Shown: piece by piece, positions 33,907 to 41,911 of the stretch
Layout: each line of letters begins with the position of its first letter
How positions within the stretch are numbered: the first letter of the stretch is position 1
Assembly: GCA_012729015.1 (NCBI GenBank)
Contig: JAAYDY010000083.1
Coordinates: 1 to 42,157, forward strand
Direction of reading: 5' to 3'
Origin: Phycisphaerae bacterium
GTDB taxonomy: Bacteria; Planctomycetota; Phycisphaerae; FEN-1346; JAACEH01
DNA length: 42,157 nucleotides
Program-made: the position numbers and the translations under genes
The notes under the pieces: model-generated
The model's input: the letters and a program-made list of their open reading frames with translations, nothing else
What the model was told of the DNA's origin: nothing
Database searches by the model: none

Positions 33907-34980
33907 ATGTGGTGTGTGGACGATAACTGGACTATGCCTACGCGAGTCTCCGCCATCGTCATCCTCTACAACGAGGAGAAGTACATCGGCCGGTGCCTGG
34001 AGTGCCTGGCGCGTCAGACCTATCCGCACGAGCACCTGGAGGTGCTGTTGTGCGACGGCGGCAGCACGGACCGATCGTTGGACATCGCCCGCTCGTTCGA
34101 GTCTCGGCTGCCCAACCTGCGGATTCTGCACAACCGGGAGCGTCGCGCGCCGCAGGGGCTGAATCTGGGCATCCGCGAATCGACGGGCGACGCCGTCATC
34201 ATCATGGGCAGCCATTGCGTGTACAAGGACGACTACGTCGCACGCTGCGTTGAGGTGCTGGAAGGCACCGGCGCGGCCTGTGTCGGCGGCCGGATGCTGA
34301 CCGAGTCGTCGGGCACGGGGACCATCGCCGAGGCGATCCGCCTGTCGCAGGAGAGTTCCTTCGGGACGGGCGGTTCCCGCTGGCGAAGCGGCGGCGAGGC
34401 CGGTTACGTGGACACGGTGCCGTACGGCTGCTACCGCCGCGAAGTGTTCGACCGCGTCGGCCTCTTCGACAAGCGGCTGCCGCGCAACCAGGACAACGAG
34501 ATGTCCAGCCGCATCATCGCCGCCGGGTACAAGATCTACTTCGACCCGCGCATCGAGTCGACGTACTTCACGCGGGCCTCGCTTCGGGCATGCCTGCGGA
34601 TGCACTGGATGAACGGTTACTACCATTGCATGACATGGCGGCTGAACCCGCGGAGCCTTCGCCCGAGGCACCTGATTCCGATGCTTTTCTTCCTCGGCCT
34701 GTTGGGCACGGCGGCCATGTGGCTGGTCTGCCGGCCGCTGGCGTGGATCGGCACGGCGGTCCTGGCGGCGTACCTGCTCCTGGACCTGTACTTCTCCGTT
34801 CGCCTCGTTGTGGCCCATGGCGCGAGGTTCCTGACCGTCATGCCCTGGCTGTTTCCGCTGACGCACCTGGTCTACGGTTGCGGCACTCTGGCGGGCCTGG
34901 CGGCTCATGGGCTGAGGCGGGTGCCGGACAACCCCGAGGTCCGCGGGCGGCCTGATCCGATTGCGTCGGAGATGCCATGA
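33907..34980 (+). CDS. GT2-family glycosyltransferase (ExoA-like) with C-terminal membrane segments, 357 aa
   Basis: This is a GT-A fold family 2 enzyme with SAIVILYNEE at the N-terminus and CDGGSTDRS starting at Cys49. Where ExoA-like enzymes usually show an aspartate before the His (for example VDAH) this protein has MGSH at 100-103, so the metal-binding residue may be shifted. Two or three membrane helices lie near the C-terminus (LIPMLFFLGLLGTAAMW and the following segment), placing it at the inner membrane as in succinoglycan ExoA. An alternative start is ATG 33934; neither start has a clear ribosome site. Its stop overlaps the next start (ATGA). Confidence 0.84.
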   Translation: MWCVDDNWTMPTRVSAIVILYNEEKYIGRCLECLARQTYPHEHLEVLLCDGGSTDRSLDIARSFESRLPNLRILHNRERRAPQGLNLGIRESTGDAVIIMGSHCVYKDDYVARCVEVLEGTGAACVGGRMLTESSGTGTIAEAIRLSQESSFGTGGSRWRSGGEAGYVDTVPYGCYRREVFDRVGLFDKRLPRNQDNEMSSRIIAAGYKIYFDPRIESTYFTRASLRACLRMHWMNGYYHCMTWRLNPRSLRPRHLIPMLFFLGLLGTAAMWLVCRPLAWIGTAVLAAYLLLDLYFSVRLVVAHGARFLTVMPWLFPLTHLVYGCGTLAGLAAHGLRRVPDNPEVRGRPDPIASEMP

Positions 34981-35561
34981 CTGCCATCTCGCGAGGGATC
35001 AAGCGGATCGGTGACGCGGCTCTTGCAGCCGTGGCGCTGGTCGTGCTGGCGTTGCCGATGCTGGTGCTGGCGCTGCTGATCCGGCGGGGCAGCCCCGGAC
35101 CGGCGATCTTCCGGCAGGAGCGCGCCGGGCGGGACATGAAGCCTTTTGCGCTCTACAAATTCCGGACCATGCGGGCCGACGCGGACCCCTTCGGCGACAG
35201 CCCGACCGATGGGGCGGATCCGCGGCTGACGCCGCTGGGCCGGTGGCTTCGCGAGACCAGCCTCGACGAGTTGCCGCAACTGTGGAACGTGCTGAAGGGG
35301 GACATGAGCCTGGTGGGCCCGCGGCCGCTTTACATGAAACAGGCCCGCGAGTTCACCGAGCGGCAGCGTCGCCGTCTGGAGGTCCGGCCTGGGCTGACGG
35401 GGCTGGCCCAGGTGAGGGGCCGGGGCGATTTGCCGCACGAGGAAAAGCTTGAACTGGACGTTCAATACGTGGAAAATGCGTGCTTGTGGCTCGACCTGAA
35501 GCTGCTGTGTCGGACCGTCGGCCACGTCTTCCGCCGCAGGCAAGTCTACCAGAAATGGTGA
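34977..35561 (+). CDS. Small monotopic phosphoglycosyl transferase (bacterial sugar transferase), 194 aa
   Basis: This PglC-type enzyme transfers a sugar-1-phosphate from a UDP-sugar to undecaprenyl phosphate and so starts the repeat unit. It consists only of the catalytic core: a re-entrant N-terminal hydrophobic segment (about 11-35), KFRTM, the catalytic dyad Asp97-Glu98 in [19 protein letters not shown] and [10 protein letters not shown]. The large N-terminal membrane domain of WbaP/WcaJ is absent. In characterised systems the small form often uses diacetamido sugars, which would fit the WbpB/D/E-like module; that is inference. It overlaps the GT2 gene by four bases. Confidence 0.9.
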   Translation: MTAISRGIKRIGDAALAAVALVVLALPMLVLALLIRRGSPGPAIFRQERAGRDMKPFALYKFRTMRADADPFGDSPTDGADPRLTPLGRWLRETSLDELPQLWNVLKGDMSLVGPRPLYMKQAREFTERQRRRLEVRPGLTGLAQVRGRGDLPHEEKLELDVQYVENACLWLDLKLLCRTVGHVFRRRQVYQKW

Positions 35562-35592
35562 CCGTGCATTTCGAGGCTCGACAGAAGGAAAC

Positions 35593-36585
35593 GTGTGCCC
35601 TGTGAGCAAGAGCGACTTCACCATTCTGTTCTCGTGCATCGGCCGCCGCGTGGCGCTGGTGAATGCATTCCGCGAGTCGATGCGGAGGTTGGGCCTCAAG
35701 GGCCGCATCCTCGGCAGCGACATGGCGACGCACTCTTCGGCGTTCCAGGTCTGCGACGAGGCCCACGTGGTGCACAGCAGCACGCACAAGGACTACGTGG
35801 ACCAGCTCGTGGCCCTCTGCCGCGACAAGGGCGTGGACCTGCTCATTCCGCTGATCGACCCGGAGCTGCACATCCTGGCTGGTCTGAACGCCCGATTCCG
35901 CGAGGTCGGGACGACGCTCTGTCTGTCGTCGCAAGAAGTGGTCCGCATCTGCCGCGACAAGGTGCGGACGCACGACTTCCTGACGAAAGCGGGCATCGAC
36001 ACGCCGGCCTTGCTGTCGCACGACCAGGTGCGCGACGAGGACTTGCCGCTATTCATGAAGCCGCGCGACGGCAGCAGCGCCAAGGACATTCACCGCATCA
36101 GCACGCGTCGGCAACTGGAGTTCTACCGGCAGGAAGTGCCCGGTGCGATCATCCAGGAGTATCTGCCGGGGCAGGAGTTCACGCTCGACATTTTCTGCGA
36201 CTTCGCGGGCGAGCCGCGGTGTGCCGTGCCGCGGCAGCGCCTGGAGGTGCGCGGCGGCGAAGTCGTCAAGAGCATGACCGTCAAGGATGCTGGGATTATC
36301 GACGTGGGCATGGCCACGGCCCGGGCGCTGGGCGGCTGCATGGGCCCGATCACGCTTCAGTGTTTCCGCACGAGCTCCGGCCGCATCAGTGTCATTGAGA
36401 TCAACCCGCGGCTGGGCGGCGGCGTGCCGCTGGCCATTGCCGCGGGGGCCGACATCCCCGGCTGGATCATCCAGAGTGTCATGGGGCGGTCGCCGGAGAT
36501 CGATCCGATGGCCTTCGCGGACCAGTTAGTGATGTTGCGCTACGACGAGGCCTTCTTCGTCCCCAGGGACCGGCTGCCGACATGA
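35593..36585 (+). CDS. ATP-grasp ligase-like protein, 330 aa
   Basis: The protein has an N-terminal Rossmann-like domain (FTILFSCIGRRVALV), the ATP-binding FMKPRDGSSAKD loop near the middle, and the metal-binding ISVIEINPRLGGG segment, all typical of the ATP-grasp fold related to CarB and PylC. Such enzymes join a carboxylate to an amine through an acyl phosphate. In polysaccharide loci they often sit with a HAD protein and a sugar transferase, as here. The start may be GTG 35593 (AAGGA three bases upstream) or GTG 35602 (twelve bases). It overlaps the HAD gene by four bases. Its substrate is unknown; an amino acid or sugar uronate amide is possible. Confidence 0.83.
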   Translation: MCPVSKSDFTILFSCIGRRVALVNAFRESMRRLGLKGRILGSDMATHSSAFQVCDEAHVVHSSTHKDYVDQLVALCRDKGVDLLIPLIDPELHILAGLNARFREVGTTLCLSSQEVVRICRDKVRTHDFLTKAGIDTPALLSHDQVRDEDLPLFMKPRDGSSAKDIHRISTRRQLEFYRQEVPGAIIQEYLPGQEFTLDIFCDFAGEPRCAVPRQRLEVRGGEVVKSMTVKDAGIIDVGMATARALGGCMGPITLQCFRTSSGRISVIEINPRLGGGVPLAIAAGADIPGWIIQSVMGRSPEIDPMAFADQLVMLRYDEAFFVPRDRLPT

Positions 36586-37262
36586 TTGAAGCCGTAGCCT
36601 TCGATCTGGACGACACGCTCGTGATGGAGCGCGACTACGTGCGCAGCGGGTTTGCCGCCGTGGCGGCGGAATTGGACCATCTGTTCGGGCCGCGATGCGA
36701 CTGGTTCGCGTGCCTGTGGCGAGGGTTCGAGGCCGGCGTGCGCGGCGACACCTTCAACCGCGTGCTCGCCGCGGCCGGCGTGACGGTCGACGACGAGCTG
36801 ATCGCGCGGCTCGTGCGCTGCTATCGGGAGCACGAACCGCAGATCGCCCTGTGCGACGACGTGTTGCCGGCCCTGCGGCGGTTGGGCCTGCCGCAGGAGA
36901 GGCTCGGCGTCATCACCGACGGCCCCCTGGCGACGCAGCAGCGGAAGGCCGGGGCCGTGGGGCTGGAGCACGTGGTCGGGTGTGTGATTTTCACGGACCG
37001 CTGGGGCATGGCGTACTGGAAGCCGCACCCGCGGGCGTTCGAGGAGTTTGAGCGGTGGACGGGTTGTTCGCCCGAGTCGTGCGCCTATGTGGCCGACAAC
37101 CCGACGAAGGATTTCAGTTCGCCGCACGCGCGCGGGTGGACCGCCGTCCGGATCGCCCGGCCGGGCGGCCTTCACAGCGCCGAGGCGGCGACCGCCGACG
37201 AGGTGGATCACACGATAGACACCCTGGCCGATCTGCCCGCAGTCCTGGGGCTGGAACGTTGA
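36582..37262 (+). CDS. HAD-superfamily hydrolase, 226 aa
   Basis: This soluble HAD phosphatase-like protein has the nucleophile motif FDLDDTL with Asp8 and Asp10, VITDGP as motif II, a Lys in YWKPHP as motif III and YVADNPTKD as motif IV. All four motifs look intact, so phosphatase activity is expected. It begins inside the stop of the ATP-grasp gene (ATGA) and its stop touches the GTG before the next gene. The tight pairing with ATP-grasp suggests a joint modification step, perhaps removal of phosphate from an activated intermediate; that is inference. Substrate not identifiable. Confidence 0.86.
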   Translation: MIEAVAFDLDDTLVMERDYVRSGFAAVAAELDHLFGPRCDWFACLWRGFEAGVRGDTFNRVLAAAGVTVDDELIARLVRCYREHEPQIALCDDVLPALRRLGLPQERLGVITDGPLATQQRKAGAVGLEHVVGCVIFTDRWGMAYWKPHPRAFEEFERWTGCSPESCAYVADNPTKDFSSPHARGWTAVRIARPGGLHSAEAATADEVDHTIDTLADLPAVLGLER

Positions 37263-37277
37263 GTGAGGACTCTGCCT

Positions 37278-38582
37278 ATGCTGGCATCTTTCCTGCCCGA
37301 CACACACGTCGATGACTGGACGCTGCTCCAGGGCATCTGGGGACCCCACGTCTGGATCCTGACCGGCGCCATGGTCCTGTCGCTCGTTCTGACGCCGGTC
37401 TTTCGGACCATTGCCCTGCGCTACAAGGTCTACGACATGCCGGACGAGCGGCTGAAGACCCACAAGCGGCCGATTCCGTACCTGGGCGGCATCGCGATTT
37501 TCCTGGCCTGGGCCATCCCGGTGTTTGTCGTCGCCCTGATTCAGACCTTGTGGCCGGGCAACGTGCCGGCCGAGACCGCCGAGGCGATCCGCCAGGCGGG
37601 CCGCGACGTGCCCGAACGCTGGATTCAGAATCCGGAGTCGCTGTTCTGGGTGCTTGGCGGCGGGCTGCTGATGATGGTGCTGGGCGTCATCGACGATACG
37701 CGGAACCTGTCGCCGAAGGCCAAGATCGTCGGCCAGGTGGCGGCTGCCGGGATGCTCATTGCCGGCGGCATGACGTTTCGGGCTCTGCCGACCTGCATGC
37801 CGAGCGACATGGGGGGCTTCGCCCTGTTTCCGGCCGACGCCTGGTGGGTGCTGGCCCTGGGCATCGCGTTCCAGGTGGTCCTGGTGGTCGGCGCGTCGAA
37901 CGCCACGAATCTGCTCGACGGCCTCGACGGCCTGTGCAGCGGCGTCACAGCCTTCATCAGCGCGGGGTTCCTGCTGCTGGCCACCAGTCTGATGGCCTGG
38001 GACCTCTACGGCCCGACCGGCTCGCCGTACGTCAACAGCGAGCCGATCGTGCTTCTGAGCTTCGCGCTGCTGGGGGCGGTCATCGGATTCCTCCCGTACA
38101 ACTTCAACCCGGCTTCGATCTTCATGGGCGACGCCGGCAGCATGTTCCTCGGCTACATGGCGGCCGTCTTCATGATTCTCTTCGCCGAGAAGCCGGTGGG
38201 GTTCAAGTGGTTCCTCGGGGCCATGGTGATTTTCGGATTGCCGATCTTCGACACCGGGTTGGCCCTGATCCGCCGCCTGGTCAACCGCCGCCCCATCTTC
38301 GCCGGCGACCGCAGCCACTTCTACGATCAGCTCGTGGACCGCGGATGCAGCGTCAAGACGAGCGTGCTGATCAACTACGGCCTGTCGGCGGTCTTCGGCC
38401 TCATCGGCGTGGGCATTATCTTTCTCGAACTGCGTTACGCTTTGCCGATCTATCTGGTGATCTTCGCCGGCATTGCCGCGGCTGTCTTCAAGCTGGGGCT
38501 GGTCCGCGTGGATCGGTCGTCCGCGACGGCCCCCGCCGATGGTGCGGCGACGGATGGCGAGTCGCAGACCCGCGGCGGTTGA
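37278..38582 (+). CDS. WecA/MraY-like polytopic phosphoglycosyl transferase, 434 aa
   Basis: This polyprenyl-phosphate N-acetylhexosamine-1-phosphate transferase has about eleven membrane helices. Diagnostic motifs are PDERLKTHKRPIPYLGG, Asp139-Asp140 in VIDDTRNL, NATNLLDGLDGL with Asp214, MGDAGSMFLG and GDRSHFYDQL. It would initiate a lipid-linked glycan, for example Und-PP-GlcNAc, and thus overlaps in role with the small sugar transferase upstream. I chose ATG 37278 with GAGGA eight bases upstream; a GTG at 37263 next to the previous stop is an alternative. An extended periplasmic loop of about 50 residues (NVPAETAEAIRQ onward) follows the second helix. Confidence 0.9.
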   Translation: MLASFLPDTHVDDWTLLQGIWGPHVWILTGAMVLSLVLTPVFRTIALRYKVYDMPDERLKTHKRPIPYLGGIAIFLAWAIPVFVVALIQTLWPGNVPAETAEAIRQAGRDVPERWIQNPESLFWVLGGGLLMMVLGVIDDTRNLSPKAKIVGQVAAAGMLIAGGMTFRALPTCMPSDMGGFALFPADAWWVLALGIAFQVVLVVGASNATNLLDGLDGLCSGVTAFISAGFLLLATSLMAWDLYGPTGSPYVNSEPIVLLSFALLGAVIGFLPYNFNPASIFMGDAGSMFLGYMAAVFMILFAEKPVGFKWFLGAMVIFGLPIFDTGLALIRRLVNRRPIFAGDRSHFYDQLVDRGCSVKTSVLINYGLSAVFGLIGVGIIFLELRYALPIYLVIFAGIAAAVFKLGLVRVDRSSATAPADGAATDGESQTRGG

Positions 38583-38669
38583 GATCTCGTCGATTGCGAC
38601 CGGCGGCGCCCACAGCGAGGCGCGTGTGTTGCCGCGGTCGCTGATGCTATGGAAAGGAGTCCGTGTCGT

Positions 38670-39782
38670 ATGCGCATACCCCTGTCGTCGCCCGATATCA
38701 GCCAGGCGGATATCGATGCCGTGGTGGCCGTCCTGAAGACGCCGACGTTGAGCCTCGGGCCGAAGCTGCCGGAGTTCGAGCAGAAGCTGGCCGCGTACAT
38801 CGGCTGCCGGCACGCCGTGGTCCTCAACAGCGGCACCAGTGCCCTGCACCTGTCGGTGCGCGCCCTGGGCATCGGCCCCGGCGACGAAGTCATCACAACG
38901 CCGTTCTCGTTCGTCGCCTCGGCCAACTGCATGCTGTTCGAGGGCGCCTGTCCGGTCTTCGTCGATATCGACCCGACCGATTACAACATCGACGTGGCGC
39001 AGATCGAGGGTGCCATCACCGACCAGACCAAGGCGATCCTGGCTGTGGACGTGTTCGGGCGGCCGGCCCGACTCGACGAGATCGAGGAGATCGCCCGCCG
39101 GCATGACCTGCTGCTGATCGAGGATTCCTGCGAGGCCATCGGCAGCACCTACAAGGGTCGCAGGGCCGGCTCGTTCGGCGAGTGCGGGCACTGTGCCTTC
39201 TACCCCAACAAGCAGATGACCACCGGCGAGGGCGGCGCCATCGTCACCAACAACGACGAGCTGGCCGCCCTGGCGCGCAGCATGCGCAACCAGGGGCGCG
39301 GCGAAGGCGGCGGATGGCTGGCCCATGAACGCCTCGGCTACAACTACCGCCTGAGCGACATCAACTGCGCCCTGGGCATCTCGCAACTGGCCCGCATGGA
39401 CAGGTTCGTCGCTGCCCGCGCCGCCGTGGCCGAACGGTACAACCGCCTCCTGGCCGACATGGACGAGGTCGTCACGCCCGCGCCTTACGCCGACGGCGTC
39501 ATGTCGTGGTTCGTCTACGTCATCCGCCTGGCCGACCGTTTCGGCCGCGACCGCCGCGATGCCCTGATCCACGGACTCCGCGAGCGGGGCATCGGCGCGA
39601 GCAACTACTTCTCGCCGATTCACCTTCAGCCGTTCTACCGCGAGATGTACGACTACGCCGAAGGCGACTTCCCGGTCACCGAGTTCGTCTCCGACCGGAC
39701 CGTCGCGCTGCCGTTCCACAACAACCTGAGCGCCGACGATCAGCAGACGGTTGTCAACGCGGTTCGCGACCTGCTGGCCTGA
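38670..39782 (+). CDS. Second DegT/DnrJ-family sugar aminotransferase, 370 aa
   Basis: This is a PLP-dependent aminotransferase with IPLSSPDIS at the start, EDSCEAIGS, and the PLP-binding Lys181 in YPNKQMTTGEGG. YNYRLSDINCALG and the FSPIHLQPFY region are typical of ArnB/PglE-like members acting on UDP-4-keto sugars. It differs from the aminotransferase at 17987 in motif wording, so it is a separate enzyme and not a recent duplicate. AAGGAG lies ten bases before the ATG at 38670; an in-frame ATG at 38649 lies before that site. It is the last gene of the locus. Codons are strongly C-ending. Confidence 0.9.
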   Translation: MRIPLSSPDISQADIDAVVAVLKTPTLSLGPKLPEFEQKLAAYIGCRHAVVLNSGTSALHLSVRALGIGPGDEVITTPFSFVASANCMLFEGACPVFVDIDPTDYNIDVAQIEGAITDQTKAILAVDVFGRPARLDEIEEIARRHDLLLIEDSCEAIGSTYKGRRAGSFGECGHCAFYPNKQMTTGEGGAIVTNNDELAALARSMRNQGRGEGGGWLAHERLGYNYRLSDINCALGISQLARMDRFVAARAAVAERYNRLLADMDEVVTPAPYADGVMSWFVYVIRLADRFGRDRRDALIHGLRERGIGASNYFSPIHLQPFYREMYDYAEGDFPVTEFVSDRTVALPFHNNLSADDQQTVVNAVRDLLA

Positions 39783-39861
39783 GGCCGCCGGCACGACGTG
39801 GTTCCGTGCAGAGATCGCGGCCGTGCGGCCCGCTGCGCGCCGCCCCTATGGTGAGCGCAGC

Positions 39862-39890
39862 CGTAGGGTGGGTCCCCCGGACCCACGCGG
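39862..39890 (+). repeat. Family A hairpin element (copy A2)
   Basis: It starts CGTAGGGTGG and ends CCACGCGG like the copies near 42 kb. Its stem is GTGGGTCC / GGACCCAC (39868-39875 with 39879-39886) instead of GTGGCTGC / GCAGCCAC. Both arms changed together at two positions, so base pairing is kept. Confidence 0.7.
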
Positions 39891-39935
39891 CCTTTGGCGT
39901 TCGACCCTCACCGCCCCTCGGCTGCGCTCGGGGCA

Positions 39936-39959
39936 CCTCTCCCTGCACGCAGGGAGAGG
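39936..39959. repeat. Perfect inverted repeat CCTCTCCCTGC / GCAGGGAGAGG (family C)
   Basis: The arms 39936-39946 and 39949-39959 are perfectly complementary with a two-base centre. No T-run follows, so it is not a standard terminator. The sequence resembles a CCTCTCCC-type hairpin common in intergenic DNA of many GC-rich genomes. Confidence 0.6.
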
Positions 39960-40058
39960 GGTTGCTCACGCCTTTCCCTTGAGTGTGGCCGCAGGGCCGC
40001 ACTGAGGGTGGCCCGCGGGGTCGCACAGAGAGATCCGCGAAGAGGTCCTCCAGGGGCG

Positions 40059-40086
40059 TTGCCGGAAACGTCGGAGGGGTTAGAAT
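40059..40086 (+). promoter_or_regulatory. Putative promoter of the DUF362 gene
   Basis: TTGCCG at 40059-40064 (four of six) is followed by 16 bases and TAGAAT at 40081-40086 (five of six). Transcription would start near 40093, leaving a leader of about 58 bases before the GTG at 40151. This excludes an in-frame ATG at 39983. Confidence 0.5.
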
Positions 40087-40150
40087 AGAAGGGTCCGGTC
40101 GCCCGTCTGAACAATCGGCCGGAAGCGCGTCCGCCCGCGGAGGAAGCCCA

Positions 40151-41224
40151 GTGAGCCACAGCCAGGACAGGTCCGATCCGCGATCTGAGCGGGAGCGTCT
40201 GTCGCGTCGGGAGTTTCTGCGGCAGGGGCTGGCCGCGGCGGCGGCCGTGGGCGCGGCGGCGTCGCTGCCGCCGTCGGTGGGGCGGCTGCTGGGTCAGGAG
40301 GCGCCCGCGTCCGGCGCGGCCGCTGAGACCGGCGGCACCGCCGCCAAAGCCGGGATGGCTGGGATGGCTGGGATGGCCGGCAAGAGCCGCGTGATCGTCA
40401 TTACGCATCCCGAGGCGCTGGTGCGGGAGTATGCGGGCAACCGGCCGGTGCTCCAGCAGATGCTCGAGCGGGCCGTTCGCGAACTGATTGGGGCCGACAG
40501 CGACACGAAGGCCTGGCGGCACGTGGCGCTGCCGGGCGAGCCGGTCTCGATCAAGACCACGCGCGCCGGCGGCGAGCTTCTGAAGACTCACGACGAGTTG
40601 TCGGCCTATGTGTCCGAGCGGCTGGTCGAGGCCGCCGGGAGCGACAAGGACCGCATCCGCATCTGGGACCGGCCGGACCTGCGCGGGGCCGACCTGGAAC
40701 TTTCCGAGCCGCACGTCCTGCCGACGCGCGGCAAGGAGACGCGCCTACGGGCCGTGCTCGTCAAGGACTCGCCGGCCATCGTCAACATGCCGGTCCTCAA
40801 GACGCACTCGGGCACCGGCGCGTCGATTGCCCTGAAGAACCACTTTGGCTCGATCAACAACCCGTCGGTGTTCCACAGCTGGGCCAAAGGCGATATGGCC
40901 AAGAGCATCGCCGAACTGAACCGCCTGGACCCGATCCGCACGCGGACCCGGCTGATCGTGGTGGACGCCACGCGGCCGCTGTTTGCCGAAGGGCCGTCGG
41001 ACAATCCCGACTTCCGCTGGACGTTCGGCGGCCTGATTGTCGGGACAGACCCGGTGGCCGTGGACGCGGTGGGGCTGGACATTCTGGAGAAGAAGCGAGA
41101 GGAGCACTTCGGCCGCGTGTGGCCGCTGGAGCATGCCCGCGAGATGGTTCGCTGGGGCCAGACGATCGGCCTGGGCAACGCCGACGCCTCGCGCATCGAG
41201 GTGGTGCGGATCAAGCTGGACTGA
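40151..41224 (+). CDS. Tat-exported DUF362-domain protein, 357 aa
   Basis: A twin-arginine signal is visible: S-R-R-E-F-L at 18-23 followed by an Ala-rich hydrophobic stretch, so the folded protein should leave the cytoplasm. After a low-complexity Ala/Gly segment containing three MAG repeats (from a nine-base tandem repeat near 40365) comes a DUF362 domain with VNMPVLKTH, LKNHFG, NNPSVFH and VGTDPVAVDAVG. DUF362 proteins are often found with Fe-S or iron-handling proteins; the biochemical role is unclear. GGAGGAAG lies just before the GTG at 40151. It has its own promoter and is not clearly part of the polysaccharide locus. The next gene is convergent, with a 17-base gap. Confidence 0.83.
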   Translation: MSHSQDRSDPRSERERLSRREFLRQGLAAAAAVGAAASLPPSVGRLLGQEAPASGAAAETGGTAAKAGMAGMAGMAGKSRVIVITHPEALVREYAGNRPVLQQMLERAVRELIGADSDTKAWRHVALPGEPVSIKTTRAGGELLKTHDELSAYVSERLVEAAGSDKDRIRIWDRPDLRGADLELSEPHVLPTRGKETRLRAVLVKDSPAIVNMPVLKTHSGTGASIALKNHFGSINNPSVFHSWAKGDMAKSIAELNRLDPIRTRTRLIVVDATRPLFAEGPSDNPDFRWTFGGLIVGTDPVAVDAVGLDILEKKREEHFGRVWPLEHAREMVRWGQTIGLGNADASRIEVVRIKLD

Positions 41225-41241
41225 GGCGGTGTTCGCGTCCG

Positions 41242-41700
41242 CTATTGCCCGGCCCCGGCCTTCAGTTCCTGGAGTTCCTTGCTGAGTTTCTCGATGGTGT
41301 CTCGCATCCGGGCCTGGGCGTCGGCGTGGGCCTGACGCTGCCGGGTCAGATCGTCCTGAGCCCGTTGCAGTTCGGTCTGCCGCTGACCCAGTTGCACCTT
41401 CAGGTCGGCGTGCTGGGCGGCCAGCTCGTCGTACTTGTCCTTGGCCTCGTCCCTGGCTTTGGCCAGATCGGCAGCCGCTTGCCGGCACTTTTCGTCGCGC
41501 GTCTTGACGGCCGCTTCGAGACCCTGTACCTGCTGCATGAGCGTGTCGCACCGATTCGTCAGCAGAGCCAGCTCTTTCCGGTGTGCCTCGGCGTCGCCGC
41601 GGCGCAGCACCAGGCTGACGGCCAGCCCGCCGCCGGCGCCGATGACCAGACCCGCCAGCGCCGCCAGCGTCACAGCCACAATGGTCTTGCGTTTTCCCAT
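41242..41700 (-). CDS. Small membrane-anchored coiled-coil protein, 152 aa
   Basis: I do not recognise a named family. The protein has a short basic N-terminus (MGKRK), one membrane anchor (about 6-32, Gly/Ala/Leu-rich) and then a continuous heptad-like charged coiled coil to about residue 145, rich in Lys, Glu, Gln and Ala, with two cysteines (KCRQ and NRCD). It would hang in the periplasm as an elongated dimer. On the minus strand GAGAGGG lies eight bases before the ATG, which makes translation credible. It converges with the DUF362 gene. Function unknown. Confidence 0.68.
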   Translation of the reverse strand: MGKRKTIVAVTLAALAGLVIGAGGGLAVSLVLRRGDAEAHRKELALLTNRCDTLMQQVQGLEAAVKTRDEKCRQAAADLAKARDEAKDKYDELAAQHADLKVQLGQRQTELQRAQDDLTRQRQAHADAQARMRDTIEKLSKELQELKAGAGQ

Positions 41701-41763
41701 GGTGACGGCCCTCTCACAAGGCGCCCTTCGCCCCCTTCAACTGCATGGCGGACATGCTGCGTC

Positions 41764-41792
41764 ATGTGACCAGAAGGGCGCTGCCTTGTCAA
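41764..41792 (-). promoter_or_regulatory. Possible promoter of the small coiled-coil gene
   Basis: On the minus strand TTGACA (41787-41792) is a perfect -35, followed by 17 bases and TCACAT (41764-41769), only three of six for a -10. It lies 64-92 bases upstream of the ATG. The weak -10 keeps confidence low. Confidence 0.35.
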
Positions 41793-41804
41793 GGCCGTGC
41801 GCGC

Positions 41805-41830
41805 AGGCGAGGCACTAACGTATTGAGGGC
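41805..41830 (+). repeat. Imperfect direct repeat AGGCGAGGCACT, copy 1
   Basis: AGGCGAGGCACTAACGTATT here recurs as AGGCGAGGCACTGACGCATT at 41912. The two copies flank the family B element. Confidence 0.55.
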
Positions 41831-41832
41831 TG

Positions 41833-41910
41833 TACCGTGGCACGGGCATCCCGCCCGTGAGTGGCAGGAGCATCCTGCTCCTGCTGCCCCAAGACGTCAA
41901 TGCTTCCCCG
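41833..41910 (+). repeat. Family B element (copy B2), two hairpins
   Basis: It begins TACCGTGGCACGGGCATC. The first hairpin is CACGGGC-ATCCC-GCCCGTG (41841-41859). The second is GCAGGAGC-ATCCT-GCTCCTGC (41864-41884). Both loops are ATCCY flanked by GC, as in copy B1 (ATCTT), although the stems differ completely. Confidence 0.65.
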
Positions 41911-41911
41911 G

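Larger units (their letters stand above)
39783..40150. other. Spacer with family A and C repeats and a promoter
   Basis: No gene is supported in this 368-base gap. It holds a family A hairpin (39862-39890), a perfect 11-bp inverted repeat (39936-39959) and the promoter of the DUF362 gene (40059-40086). Open frames through it translate into repeat-derived sequence. Confidence 0.65.

Noticed and set aside
36540..39794. Very long minus-strand open frame (over 1000 codons) opposite the sugar transferase/aminotransferase region
   Set aside because: It is antisense to three or four genes with clear catalytic motifs. Its translation is rich in Arg, His, Gln and Asp without any domain, as expected from GC-rich shadow frames.
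39936..39959. Perfect 11-bp inverted repeat as terminator of the polysaccharide locus
   Set aside because: No T-run follows and it is 150 bases past the last gene. It looks like a dispersed repeat, although it could still slow polymerase.
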